From Saccharomonospora cyanea NA-134 (GTDB taxonomy: Bacteria; Actinomycetota; Actinomycetes; Mycobacteriales; Pseudonocardiaceae): a stretch of DNA of 64,000 nucleotides. The notes under the pieces are model-generated. The model was given only the letters and a program-made list of their open reading frames with translations, did no database searches and had not been told where the DNA came from. Made by a program: the position numbers and the translations under genes. Positions within the stretch are counted from its first letter, which is position 1. Every line of letters starts with the position of its first letter. Where the stretch lies: the NCBI RefSeq assembly GCF_000244975.1, contig NZ_CM001440.1, forward strand, positions 3,704,325 to 3,768,324, given 5' to 3'. Below are positions 16,879 through 24,654 of the stretch, in pieces.

Positions 16879-18291
16879 TCACGGCGCCGCCCGCCGACCC
16901 ACCTCGAGTACATGGGTACGAGCGGCGAGCTGCCTGATTCCGGGCAACGAGGCCTGCCTCGGATGATGGAGCAGTTCGGAGACCAGACGACGCACCGTCG
17001 CGCGGGTTCGGACCTCCCCGGGAGCCGCCCGCTCCGCGGCGAGCAACGTCTGGAACGCGCGTTCCGGCTTGTCCCACTGCGCGAGGCACAACGCCACGTC
17101 GACGAGGAACCGCGCACGGCGCTCCGTGTCGGGGAACTGACCGAGCTGCGCGGCCTGAGAGTCGTGGAGGGCGGCACCCGCGTTGCCGAGCACGTAGTGC
17201 GCGGACACGCGGTGACTCACCACGTTGGCCGCCAGCGCCGCCTGCTGCGCCGGGTGGCCGGCAAGGCGCGCGGCGGTGGCGTCGGCCTCGTCCAGGAGTT
17301 CGACGGCCCGCTCCTGGTCACCGCCGCGCGCTGCCGCGTATCCGGCCGAGCACAACAGCACCCCGTGTAGTGCGAGGTGTCTGGGATCCGGATCCCTGCC
17401 GCCGAGTTCGAGTTGTCCCGCCGCGCTCAGCGTCAGCGCCTGGGCGCGGTCGTGGTGTCCCGCCCTGCGGCACACCGAGCCGAGCAGGCGCGTCGCCTCC
17501 GCGAGGACGAGCGGGTCTTCGGCGGTGGCGGCCGCCCGCAGCGCCCGGTCCGCGGAAACCCACTCCAGCCCGCTGGCCTCGAGCTTTATCAACGCACGGG
17601 TGGCCAGGTTGTAGGCGTCGGCCACCAGCCGGGCCGCCTGGGCGTCCCCGTGCTGCCGCTGCGCCGACTCCGCAGCAGTGATCAACTCGGGTAGTCGTGC
17701 GGCGAGTTCGAGGTACCGGCAGGCATGGAAGTCGGCGCGCGCGGAGGCCAACGTCGCGTGGAGCTTGGCGCGGGACACCGGTTCGGCCTCCATGGCGGCG
17801 GGACCGAGCAGTGCGCCTTCCAGGCGGGCGGCCAAAAACGCCGCGGGATCGACCTCGACTTCCGTTGCGGCGAAGGCACTCGGCGCGGCGACCGCAGTGC
17901 CCGCGAGACCCGCTGCGAACAGGAATGCACGTCGTCGCACCTGACCGTCCCCTTTGTGACCGGAGTTGATCTTAACCCTAGAGACGTGCGTTTCACTTCC
18001 GGAGGAGACAGGCCGTTCGTGTTTCGCCGCGGTCAGCCCGAACGCTTCGGCGGGAAGTCCCAGAACATTGGCGAACCTGCGCAGTACGGCCACGTCACGC
18101 AATCCCCGGCGGCCGTTCTCGAAACGCGAAATGGTGGAAGCCGAACAACCGAACTTCTCACCCAGACGGCCCTGTGACCAGCCCAGTTCCTCGCGGGCAC
18201 GGCGTAACACCGCCGCGTAGTCACCACGACTCGCGGCGTCCCACAGCGCGGGCGACGCCCAGTTCGGCACAGCGCACCCCCGATACTCCAT
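16879..18291 (-). CDS. XRE-family regulator with TPR-like C-terminal domain
   Basis: The 470-residue protein has a Cro/C1-type helix-turn-helix at about residues 27-80 (RAREELGWSQGRLGEKFGCS, then ASTISRFENGRRGLRD). A linker with a short hydrophobic run, RRRAFLFAAGLAGTAVAAPS, follows near residue 119. The rest is about 300 residues of helical, TPR-like repeats. Such proteins usually sense a peptide or small signal through the TPR part. The hydrophobic run looks Tat-like but is internal, so it is not a signal peptide. The start could also be the GTG at 18270 (MPNWASPALW). Confidence 0.85.
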   Translation of the reverse strand: MEYRGCAVPNWASPALWDAASRGDYAAVLRRAREELGWSQGRLGEKFGCSASTISRFENGRRGLRDVAVLRRFANVLGLPAEAFGLTAAKHERPVSSGSETHVSRVKINSGHKGDGQVRRRAFLFAAGLAGTAVAAPSAFAATEVEVDPAAFLAARLEGALLGPAAMEAEPVSRAKLHATLASARADFHACRYLELAARLPELITAAESAQRQHGDAQAARLVADAYNLATRALIKLEASGLEWVSADRALRAAATAEDPLVLAEATRLLGSVCRRAGHHDRAQALTLSAAGQLELGGRDPDPRHLALHGVLLCSAGYAAARGGDQERAVELLDEADATAARLAGHPAQQAALAANVVSHRVSAHYVLGNAGAALHDSQAAQLGQFPDTERRARFLVDVALCLAQWDKPERAFQTLLAAERAAPGEVRTRATVRRLVSELLHHPRQASLPGIRQLAARTHVLEVGRRAAP

Positions 18292-18350
18292 GCACGGTTG
18301 GTGGCATCAGGGTAGTTTCTCCGACGCGCGGGGAAGGCGTTTTGCCTAAA

Positions 18351-18378
18351 TGGCACAGCTTGTGCCTCACTGGCACAA
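18351..18378. promoter_or_regulatory. Three alternating TGGCACA half-sites
   Basis: GGCACA-GCT-TGTGCC (18352-18366) is a perfect palindrome. A third half-site, TGGCACAA (18371-18378), follows after TCAC, making a second, overlapping palindrome GTGCC-TCACT-GGCAC. The cluster lies 60-87 bases upstream of the XRE-TPR start, so autoregulation is likely. Confidence 0.55.
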
Positions 18379-18786
18379 CTCCTTCTGCCGGAAGGCCGGG
18401 CGTTCTAACGTCGTTCGCATCCGGTTCGGCGGAACCGCCTCCGACCTCCGTCGGACCGGCCGGCTGGCAGGAGTGACCACGCACCGACCGCCACTCCTCG
18501 GCATCGGTACTTCTGCCAGCCTATCCACGGCCGGAAGAAGCGCCTGCGCTGCGAGCACGCCGAACGACGTCGGCGGGAAGCCGACACGATTCGCCTCGGG
18601 CCTGGGGATTCGTCTCCGCACGCGACCCGGCAAACCCGGTCAGGGCCTCGACGGACGGTGACCGAAAGCGGTCGCGAAAGGTTCGGCCGACGACCGTCAC
18701 CGTGGTTGCGGAAGGTCGCGCCACATGACCGGAGCGCACGGCACGGTCATGTTCCCCCTTCGACACGACCTCCCACATGAGCACTA

Positions 18787-18827
18787 CTGTTAACAGTTGT
18801 TGCCAACAGCCGTCAACACTTGTTGCA
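18787..18827. promoter_or_regulatory. Three consecutive palindromes upstream of XRE-ImmA operon
   Basis: CTGTTAACAG (18787-18796), TGTTG-C-CAACA (within 18796-18810) and CAACA-CT-TGTTG (within 18813-18827) form a row of related palindromes with TGTTR half-sites. A possible minus-10 element, TAAGGT, lies near 18842. They are placed to let the XRE protein encoded at 18882 repress its own operon. Confidence 0.65.
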
Positions 18828-18881
18828 GGACGGCCCGGCCAGTAAGGTCCCAGCAGCCCGCCGCTGACCCTCGGAGTCCCG

Positions 18882-19370
18882 ATGAGTACGAGCCCCACGA
18901 CCTTCGCCGAGAAGCTGGCCTTCCTCATCGAGACGATGCATCCCGCGTCCCGGGGTCCCTACGACGACGAGGAACTCGCTCAGGTCTGGGGTGTTTCACG
19001 GCAGTACGTGTGGCAACTGCGTACCGGCAGGCGCGCGGAACCGAGACACAGCGTCGCGATGAAGATCGTCCGGTTCTTCGGCGTGCCCGAGGACTACTTC
19101 GTCGACGACGACGTCACCGTCGCCGTGATGCGGCAGATCCAGGACCTCATCCACCGGCGCGACGGCTTCACGGGCGAGAGCGACCCCGGCGAGGACGTGG
19201 AGCTTCGCAGGCTGGCCCTGCGCATCCTGAGTCTTTCCACCGACGAACGCGAGATCCTGTCGAACATGGTGGACAAACTGAGCGCGTACGAGGCCGGCCC
19301 GCGCGGCCGGCGCCCCCGCCGCAAGCCGTCCCCACCGACCAGGGTTGACGGCGACCATGCGAGAGAATGA
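18882..19370 (+). CDS. XRE-family regulator of the ImmA/MAB_1171c module
   Basis: The 162-residue protein has an N-terminal helix-turn-helix with DEELAQVWGVSRQYVWQLRT near residues 29-48, followed by FFGVPEDYFVDDDV. A helical tail rich in Arg and Glu follows. It resembles the small XRE proteins that precede ImmA/IrrE-type proteases in actinobacteria. In known pairs of this kind the protease relieves repression by cutting the XRE protein. It overlaps the next gene by 14 bases and is preceded by three palindromes. Confidence 0.88.
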   Translation: MSTSPTTFAEKLAFLIETMHPASRGPYDDEELAQVWGVSRQYVWQLRTGRRAEPRHSVAMKIVRFFGVPEDYFVDDDVTVAVMRQIQDLIHRRDGFTGESDPGEDVELRRLALRILSLSTDEREILSNMVDKLSAYEAGPRGRRPRRKPSPPTRVDGDHARE

Positions 19371-20013
19371 TCGTCGAGCGTCCCTCGGGGACGTCTCGCC
19401 CTGGTGCGTGCGGACCGCGCCGCACGTCGCCAGGCTGATCGACCGGTTCTTTCGGAAGGGCGACACGGTGACACGCTCCGACGTTCGACGCCGCTGCGAG
19501 GCACTGGTGGACGAGGTCCTGGAGGCGACCGGGGTTCCACAGCCGTGGAGCATCAACGACTGGTTGGACCGGCTGGAGCGCGTCCGTGGGCGCGACATCG
19601 ACCTGTGCGCTGTCACGTGGTCTCCCGGAGATCCCACGGGCGCGTGGCAGAGCCGCCGCGACCACGACCTCATCGCCTATCCCGGCAACACCGCCGGGTT
19701 CCACCAGGACCACATCATCCTGCACGAGATCGGGCACATGCTGTTCGAGCACACCGGGCGGTGTGCGCTGTCCGACGAGGAGGCGCACCGCCTCGCCCCG
19801 AGCCTGCGTCCCAGCGCGTTCGCTCACCTCTTCGGCCGCGCCACCGCCGCCGAGGAGGAGTACGAGGCCGAACAGTTCGCCCACCTCATGCACGCGCGCG
19901 TGGCCGCGAGCGCGGTGCCCCGGCCTCGCCGTCACCGCACGCCCCGGAACCGCGCCACCGTATCGGATATGGCCACGGTCGCCCGGATCGTCGCCACGTT
20001 CGACCGGCTGTGA
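19357..20013 (+). CDS. ImmA/IrrE-family metallopeptidase
   Basis: The 218-residue protein carries the zinc-protease motif LHEIGHMLFEH near residues 126-136 and a downstream acidic segment, AEEEYEAEQFAHLMHARV, with the third ligand. The family includes ImmA and IrrE/PprI, which cleave XRE repressors. The most likely partner is the XRE protein encoded just upstream. The ATG at 19357 is preferred; a TTG at 19345 would add four residues. The stop overlaps the start of the next gene in a TGATG arrangement. Confidence 0.88.
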   Translation: MRENDRRASLGDVSPWCVRTAPHVARLIDRFFRKGDTVTRSDVRRRCEALVDEVLEATGVPQPWSINDWLDRLERVRGRDIDLCAVTWSPGDPTGAWQSRRDHDLIAYPGNTAGFHQDHIILHEIGHMLFEHTGRCALSDEEAHRLAPSLRPSAFAHLFGRATAAEEEYEAEQFAHLMHARVAASAVPRPRRHRTPRNRATVSDMATVARIVATFDRL

Positions 20014-21194
20014 TGGAAACCCTCGTGATGGCGGTCGCCGGGTCCGCGGCCATCGCCGGTGGAGTGGCACGGCTCGTACTGGCGCGCAGGCACCTGACCC
20101 CGGCGACTCTGTACCTGTGCGCCGGGGTCATCGCCGTGGGCCTCTCCTCGGCACTGTCGGCACCGGCCGTGCTCGCGGTCGCGGCACGCGTCGAGCCGGT
20201 GCCGAACCTGAGCCGCCTGCTCGTCAACGGCGCGGGCATGATCGCCGCCTGGTGCGTTCACAGCCTGCTCATCCACCTGGTGACCGACGACGGCGCGCGG
20301 GCGCGGTCGGCGGTCCGGATCCAGGCCGTGATCCTGCTGACCACACTCGCCACCATGGCCGCGCTGTTCCTGTCGGCCGGCACGACGTACCGGCCGGACT
20401 TCCTGGCGGAGTTCTCGCGGCTTCCCGGGATCTTCGGGTACCTGCTGCTGTTCAGCGGCTACGTCGCCTGGAGCCTCGCCCGTTTCGTGCTGCTCATGGG
20501 CCGGTACGTGGAGCTCACCGACCGGCGATGGCTCCAGCGCGGGCTACGTGCCATGCAGGCCGGAGCGGCTTTCGGTCTCGCCTGGTCGATGCACAAGGTC
20601 GTGGCCGCCACCGCCGTGTTCACCACCGGTTCGCCCTATCCCGGCGCGGACTTCCTCGCCTCGGCGCTGCCCGCCGCGTGCGTCACGCTGGTCACCGTCG
20701 GCGTGTTCCTCCCGGTGTGCGCACCACCCGTCGCCCTGCGGGTGGTGGAAGCCAGGCGACGATGGCGGCACCGGAGGCTTCGCGGCCTGTGGGAGACCGT
20801 GTCCCCGGTCCTCGCGAGGACCCGCGCAGCGGAACCGCCGCCGGGTTCGACCGCACACGAGCGCCTGAGCACCCGCGTCGTCGACATCCTCGACGCGCTG
20901 CTGGTGCTGTCGCCGTACCGTGACCGGGCCGCTGCCACGTCGCGCACGCCCGAGAACGCGAGACGCGAGGCCGAGGCTCTCGTGGTGGCGCTCGCGAGGT
21001 GGTCGGCCGGGAAGGCCCCGGTGAACGGTGAGCACCTCGCCGAACCCACCGAGGGGGCCTCACCCGCCTCCGCGACGACCATGGATGATCTCGACGGCGA
21101 GGCCGCATGGCTGTGTCGGGTCGCGGAGGCGCTGCGCCGACTGCCCGCACCGAACTCGCCCGGCGCCACGACGAGCAGTACCACCACGAGCTGA
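20013..21194 (+). CDS. MAB_1171c-like multi-spanning membrane protein
   Basis: The 393-residue protein has about seven membrane helices in the first 250 residues, for example VMAVAGSAAIAGGVARLVL, then TLYLCAGVIAVGLSSAL. A cytoplasmic C-terminal domain with RRRWRHRRLRGLWETVSPVL follows, and then a low-complexity tail. This layout matches the family labelled as a MAB_1171c-type putative transporter, which commonly follows XRE and ImmA genes in actinobacteria. No transport motif is evident. The start overlaps the ImmA-like stop by one base. Confidence 0.8.
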   Translation: METLVMAVAGSAAIAGGVARLVLARRHLTPATLYLCAGVIAVGLSSALSAPAVLAVAARVEPVPNLSRLLVNGAGMIAAWCVHSLLIHLVTDDGARARSAVRIQAVILLTTLATMAALFLSAGTTYRPDFLAEFSRLPGIFGYLLLFSGYVAWSLARFVLLMGRYVELTDRRWLQRGLRAMQAGAAFGLAWSMHKVVAATAVFTTGSPYPGADFLASALPAACVTLVTVGVFLPVCAPPVALRVVEARRRWRHRRLRGLWETVSPVLARTRAAEPPPGSTAHERLSTRVVDILDALLVLSPYRDRAAATSRTPENARREAEALVVALARWSAGKAPVNGEHLAEPTEGASPASATTMDDLDGEAAWLCRVAEALRRLPAPNSPGATTSSTTTS

Positions 21195-21203
21195 GAGGAA
21201 CCC

Positions 21204-21812
21204 GTGACCGTTCGGACGGACACCCCGCCTGTCACCGGACCGGTATGGGCGAGAGTACTGAGTGAGGTCTTCGCCCCCTGGGTGATCGTCATCGCGCTGT
21301 CGGGCGCGGTGGCGTGGCGAGCCACCCAGGAGGCGCTACCGACGGTCCTGTGGGGACTGCTGATCGCCCTGACCAGCAGCGTCCTGCCGATGGGCGTCAT
21401 CGTGTGGGGGGCTCGCCGGGGCCGCTGGGACGGGCACCACGTGCGCGACCGCAGGGGTCGCCTCGTCCCGTTCGTGACACTCATCGTGCTGAGTGCCCTG
21501 TGCCTGGGCCTGCTCCTGGCGTGGGAAGCGCCGCGCATGCTGGTGGCGCTGGACGTCGCCATGCTCGCGGCCCTCCTCGTCAGCGGCGTCATCACCGCCT
21601 GGTGGAAGGTGTCGATGCACGCGGCGGTCGCCGCGGGGGCGGTGGTGATCCTGGCCGCCGCGTACACGGCGTGGGTGTTGCCACTGCTGCTCGTGGTGGC
21701 CTCGGTGTGCTGGTCACGGGTACGGCTCGGGGACCACACGGTCGCACAGGTCACGGTCGGGACGGTGCTCGGCATCGTCGTGGGTGGAGGGGTCTTCGTC
21801 CTCGCCCTCTGA
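21204..21812 (+). CDS. PAP2-like integral membrane protein
   Basis: The 202-residue protein has about six membrane helices. Two conserved spots resemble the PAP2 phosphatase site: TAWWKVSMHAAVAAG in place of the PSGH motif, and CWSRVRLGDHTVAQV in place of SRxxxGxHxxxDV. The final aspartate is replaced by Ala-Gln, so activity is uncertain. It starts 10 bases after the MAB_1171c-like gene and closes the four-gene module. A role on a membrane lipid phosphate is inferred. Confidence 0.75.
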   Translation: MTVRTDTPPVTGPVWARVLSEVFAPWVIVIALSGAVAWRATQEALPTVLWGLLIALTSSVLPMGVIVWGARRGRWDGHHVRDRRGRLVPFVTLIVLSALCLGLLLAWEAPRMLVALDVAMLAALLVSGVITAWWKVSMHAAVAAGAVVILAAAYTAWVLPLLLVVASVCWSRVRLGDHTVAQVTVGTVLGIVVGGGVFVLAL

Positions 21813-21894
21813 CCGGGTTGCCTTTGTCACACGCGGTAACCGATTGGTCTACAGTTCGTTGAGCTGCCGACGGCATCGGCGTGTGGAGGACCCC

Positions 21895-22773
21895 ATGAAC
21901 ACATCTGTCGCCCCGCTGGTCGAGCAGGTGGTCGACACTGAGCGGTACCCGTTGTTCCGGCCGGGCGGCGACGCGTGGCTCGCCGCGGTGGAGAAGGTGC
22001 GGGCAGACCTCGACCGTGACGGCTGCAGCGTGTTGAGCGACTTCGTCCGCCCGGCCCACCACGACCTCCTGCGGCACGAAGGCGCGGGCATGGCGCCACG
22101 CGCACACTACGACGTCGAGGTCGTCAACGCCTACAACGTCCCTCTGGACGGCCCCGGCGCGGACCTGCCCGACGACCACCCGGCACGCGTTCCGCTGCGC
22201 AGGCGCAACGCGTTCGTGGCCCGCGACCACATCCCTGCCGACGCGCTCATCCATCGCCTCTACGGCGACGCGCACCTCAAACGCTTCCTCGCCGCGTGCT
22301 TCGGGTTGCCTGAGATCCACGAGCTCGCCGACCCGCTCGCCGCGCTGGTGCTCAACGTCGTACGCCCCGGCATGGATCACCCGTGGCACTTCGACACTAA
22401 CGAGTTCGCCGTCTCACTGCTGACCCAGGCGCCGGAGGCCGGGGGTGTGTTCGAGTACTGCCCGGGCATCCGGTCGAAAACCGACGAGAACTTCGCCGAC
22501 GTCCGAGCGGTGTTGACCGGCGAAGCGCGGCACCTGGTGCGACGGTTGACCCTGCGCACCGGTGACCTGCAACTGTTCCGTGGCCGTTTCGCCCTGCACC
22601 GGGTGACTCCCGTGGAAGGAGGAACCGAACGACACACCGCGATCTTCGCCTACAGCGCGAGGCCCGGCGTGGTGGGCAGCGTCGCCCGCACGCGACAGCT
22701 GTTCGGCCGTGTCACCGAAGCCCACCTCGCCGCCGAGGGGCGGGCCGTGCGGGGCGACTCGCTGCTCGACTGA
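21895..22773 (+). CDS. Fe(II)/2-oxoglutarate oxygenase related to HalD/BesD-type enzymes
   Basis: The 292-residue protein contains the facial-triad pattern in HPWHFDTNEFAVSLL (H165, D167). The distal histidine is in RGRFALHRVTPV (H235), followed by R246 in ERHTAIF for 2-oxoglutarate. The overall sequence resembles the HalD/BesD group that acts on free amino acids. The aspartate in HxD is intact, so hydroxylation rather than halogenation is expected. The ATG at 21895 has a GGAGG site. It has its own upstream gap and is followed after 30 bases by an acyltransferase. Confidence 0.75.
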   Translation: MNTSVAPLVEQVVDTERYPLFRPGGDAWLAAVEKVRADLDRDGCSVLSDFVRPAHHDLLRHEGAGMAPRAHYDVEVVNAYNVPLDGPGADLPDDHPARVPLRRRNAFVARDHIPADALIHRLYGDAHLKRFLAACFGLPEIHELADPLAALVLNVVRPGMDHPWHFDTNEFAVSLLTQAPEAGGVFEYCPGIRSKTDENFADVRAVLTGEARHLVRRLTLRTGDLQLFRGRFALHRVTPVEGGTERHTAIFAYSARPGVVGSVARTRQLFGRVTEAHLAAEGRAVRGDSLLD

Positions 22774-22803
22774 CCGAGACCACCGACCTTTTCGAGGACC
22801 ACC

Positions 22804-24585
22804 GTGACCCACACCGAACCGACGTCCACGTTCGCACACGAGGACCGGCTGCCCCGTGTGCCCCTGCCGACGCTGGAGGACACCTGCTCACGCTTCGTCG
22901 AGTGGTGCGCTCCGCTGCTGACCGACGAGCAGCGGGCGAGCACGGAGAAGGCGGTGGCCGAGTTCCTGCGCGAGGACAGCCCCGCGCGCACGCTGCACGC
23001 CGCGCTGGAGGAGTTCGACGCCTCCGACGGCGTGCGTAGCTGGCTGGACCTCTTCTGGCCCTCCCGTTACCTCGGCAGGCGCGACCGCATCGCGCTCAAC
23101 GCCAACTTCTTCTTCCTGTTCCAGGAGTCCGAACACGGCCGGACCGCCAGGGCCGCCCGCCTCATCGCGTCCACAGTGGACTACAAACTGCGCCTCGACG
23201 CCGAGGAGATCCCGCCGGTGGTGCAGCGGGGCAGGCCACTGTCCATGGACCAGGTCAGGTACCTGTTCTCCACCACGCGCATCCCCGGCGCCCGGCAGGA
23301 CACCGTCCGCGCCCCGTACAGCGACTCCGAGCCCGGCCCTTCCCGCGCTCGGCACGTCGCCGTGTTCCACCGGGGCAACCTCTTCCGCATGGACGTCATC
23401 GACCCGCACGGTGAGCCGCTGTCGGTGACCGATCTGGAGAACGGGCTGCGGGCGATCGTCGACGCGAGTGCCACGCCCGCCGAGTTCCCGGTCGGTCACC
23501 TCACCACCAAGGCCCGCGCCGAGTGGGCCGAGAGCAGGAACGCCCTACTGCTTCTCGACGGCAACGCCGACGCGCTCGACGCGGTGGAGACCGCACTGTT
23601 CTGCGTCTGCCTCGACGACCACACCCCGACCGACACGAAGGACGCGTGCGACCACCTGTTGCACGGCGACAGCGGCAACCGTTGGTTCGACAAGTCGGTG
23701 TCGTTCGTCGTGTTCGCGGACGGGACGGCGGGCATCAACATCGAGCACTGTGAGCTCGACGGCACCACGGTGCTGTCGTTCGTCGACACGGTGCTCACGA
23801 CGGAGCCCGCCGCCCGTGAGCCGAAGGGCACGCCCCCCGTCGATCTCGTCGAGTTCACCCTCGACGAGACGCTGCGGCACGACGTGCGGTCCGCCGCGAC
23901 CGCGTTCGCCGACTACGCCGCCGCCACGGCCTCGACCCTGGTGTCGTTCGACGACATCGGCTCGGCCCGTATCAAGCGGCTGGGTATCTCCCCCGACGCG
24001 TTCATGCAACTGGCCTACCAGTTGGCGCACCAGCGCGCGAAGGGGTTCGTCGGCGCGACCTACGAGTCCATCGCCACCCGCCAGTACCGGGCCGGGCGAA
24101 CCGAGGCCATGCGGGTGGTCACGCCCGAGGTGGTGCGGTTCGTCGAGGTCATGGAGAACCCGGACGCCGACGTCGACGAGCGTGTGGCCGCGTTGAAGAG
24201 CGCCGCCGACAAGCACGTCGCCAGGGCCAGGGAGTGCCAGGCCGGGATGGCACCCGAACAGCACCTGTGGGAACTCCAGCTCATCGCGGCCCGGCGCCCG
24301 GAGCTCGGCGTGAGCCCGGACCTACCGCTGTACTCCACGCCGGGCTGGACGGTCATGCGCGACGACTATCTCAGCACCAGCTCGGCGCCGTCGGAGCACA
24401 TCCGGTACTTCGGCTTCGGCTCCACGAGCAGCCACTGCATCGGCGTGGCGTACGTGCTGCTGCCCGACCGCGTCAACATCTACCTGAGCACACCGGCGGC
24501 GGTCGCCGACGAGATGGCCGCGTTCGCCGACCACCTCACCACGGCGGTCTACGAACTGGAGGACCTGCTCGACCCCGAACTCTGA
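22804..24585 (+). CDS. Choline/carnitine O-acyltransferase family protein
   Basis: The 593-residue protein has the full length of carnitine acyltransferases. The general base is H315 in GINIEHCELDG, and the family STS motif appears in LSTSSAPSEHIRYFGFGS near residue 523. It would move an acyl group between CoA and a hydroxylated small molecule. Such enzymes are uncommon in bacteria, and the acceptor may not be carnitine itself. It is co-directional with the upstream 2-oxoglutarate oxygenase, which could supply the hydroxyl group. Confidence 0.85.
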   Translation: MTHTEPTSTFAHEDRLPRVPLPTLEDTCSRFVEWCAPLLTDEQRASTEKAVAEFLREDSPARTLHAALEEFDASDGVRSWLDLFWPSRYLGRRDRIALNANFFFLFQESEHGRTARAARLIASTVDYKLRLDAEEIPPVVQRGRPLSMDQVRYLFSTTRIPGARQDTVRAPYSDSEPGPSRARHVAVFHRGNLFRMDVIDPHGEPLSVTDLENGLRAIVDASATPAEFPVGHLTTKARAEWAESRNALLLLDGNADALDAVETALFCVCLDDHTPTDTKDACDHLLHGDSGNRWFDKSVSFVVFADGTAGINIEHCELDGTTVLSFVDTVLTTEPAAREPKGTPPVDLVEFTLDETLRHDVRSAATAFADYAAATASTLVSFDDIGSARIKRLGISPDAFMQLAYQLAHQRAKGFVGATYESIATRQYRAGRTEAMRVVTPEVVRFVEVMENPDADVDERVAALKSAADKHVARARECQAGMAPEQHLWELQLIAARRPELGVSPDLPLYSTPGWTVMRDDYLSTSSAPSEHIRYFGFGSTSSHCIGVAYVLLPDRVNIYLSTPAAVADEMAAFADHLTTAVYELEDLLDPEL

Positions 24586-24603
24586 CGACTCCGACGAAGA
24601 CGC

Positions 24604-24644
24604 GAGAAGGCGGGGTGGGCGCGAACGACCCACCCCGCCTTCTC
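24604..24644. terminator. Strong bidirectional terminator hairpin
   Basis: A perfect 16-bp stem has arms GAGAAGGCGGGGTGGG and CCCACCCCGCCTTCTC with a loop of about 9 bases. It lies between the acyltransferase stop (24585) and the stop of the convergent ABC permease (24655), so it can end both transcripts. Confidence 0.9.
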
Positions 24645-24654
24645 CTTCCCCCGG

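Larger units (their letters stand above)
18292..18881. other. 590-bp control region without a convincing gene
   Basis: The short open frames here lack the codon bias of neighbouring genes and no protein family was recognised. It contains the alternating TGGCACA sites at 18351-18378, close to the XRE-TPR start. It also contains three palindromes at 18787-18827 upstream of the next XRE gene. The middle part (about 18380-18780) shows nothing that could be named. Confidence 0.55.

Noticed and set aside
17876-17950. Tat-type signal peptide in the XRE-TPR regulator
   Set aside because: The RRRAFLFAAGLAG stretch lies about 120 residues into the protein after a DNA-binding domain, so export is not plausible.
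21895-22773. Calling the oxygenase a halogenase
   Set aside because: The metal-site aspartate (D167) is present, whereas halogenases of this group lack it.
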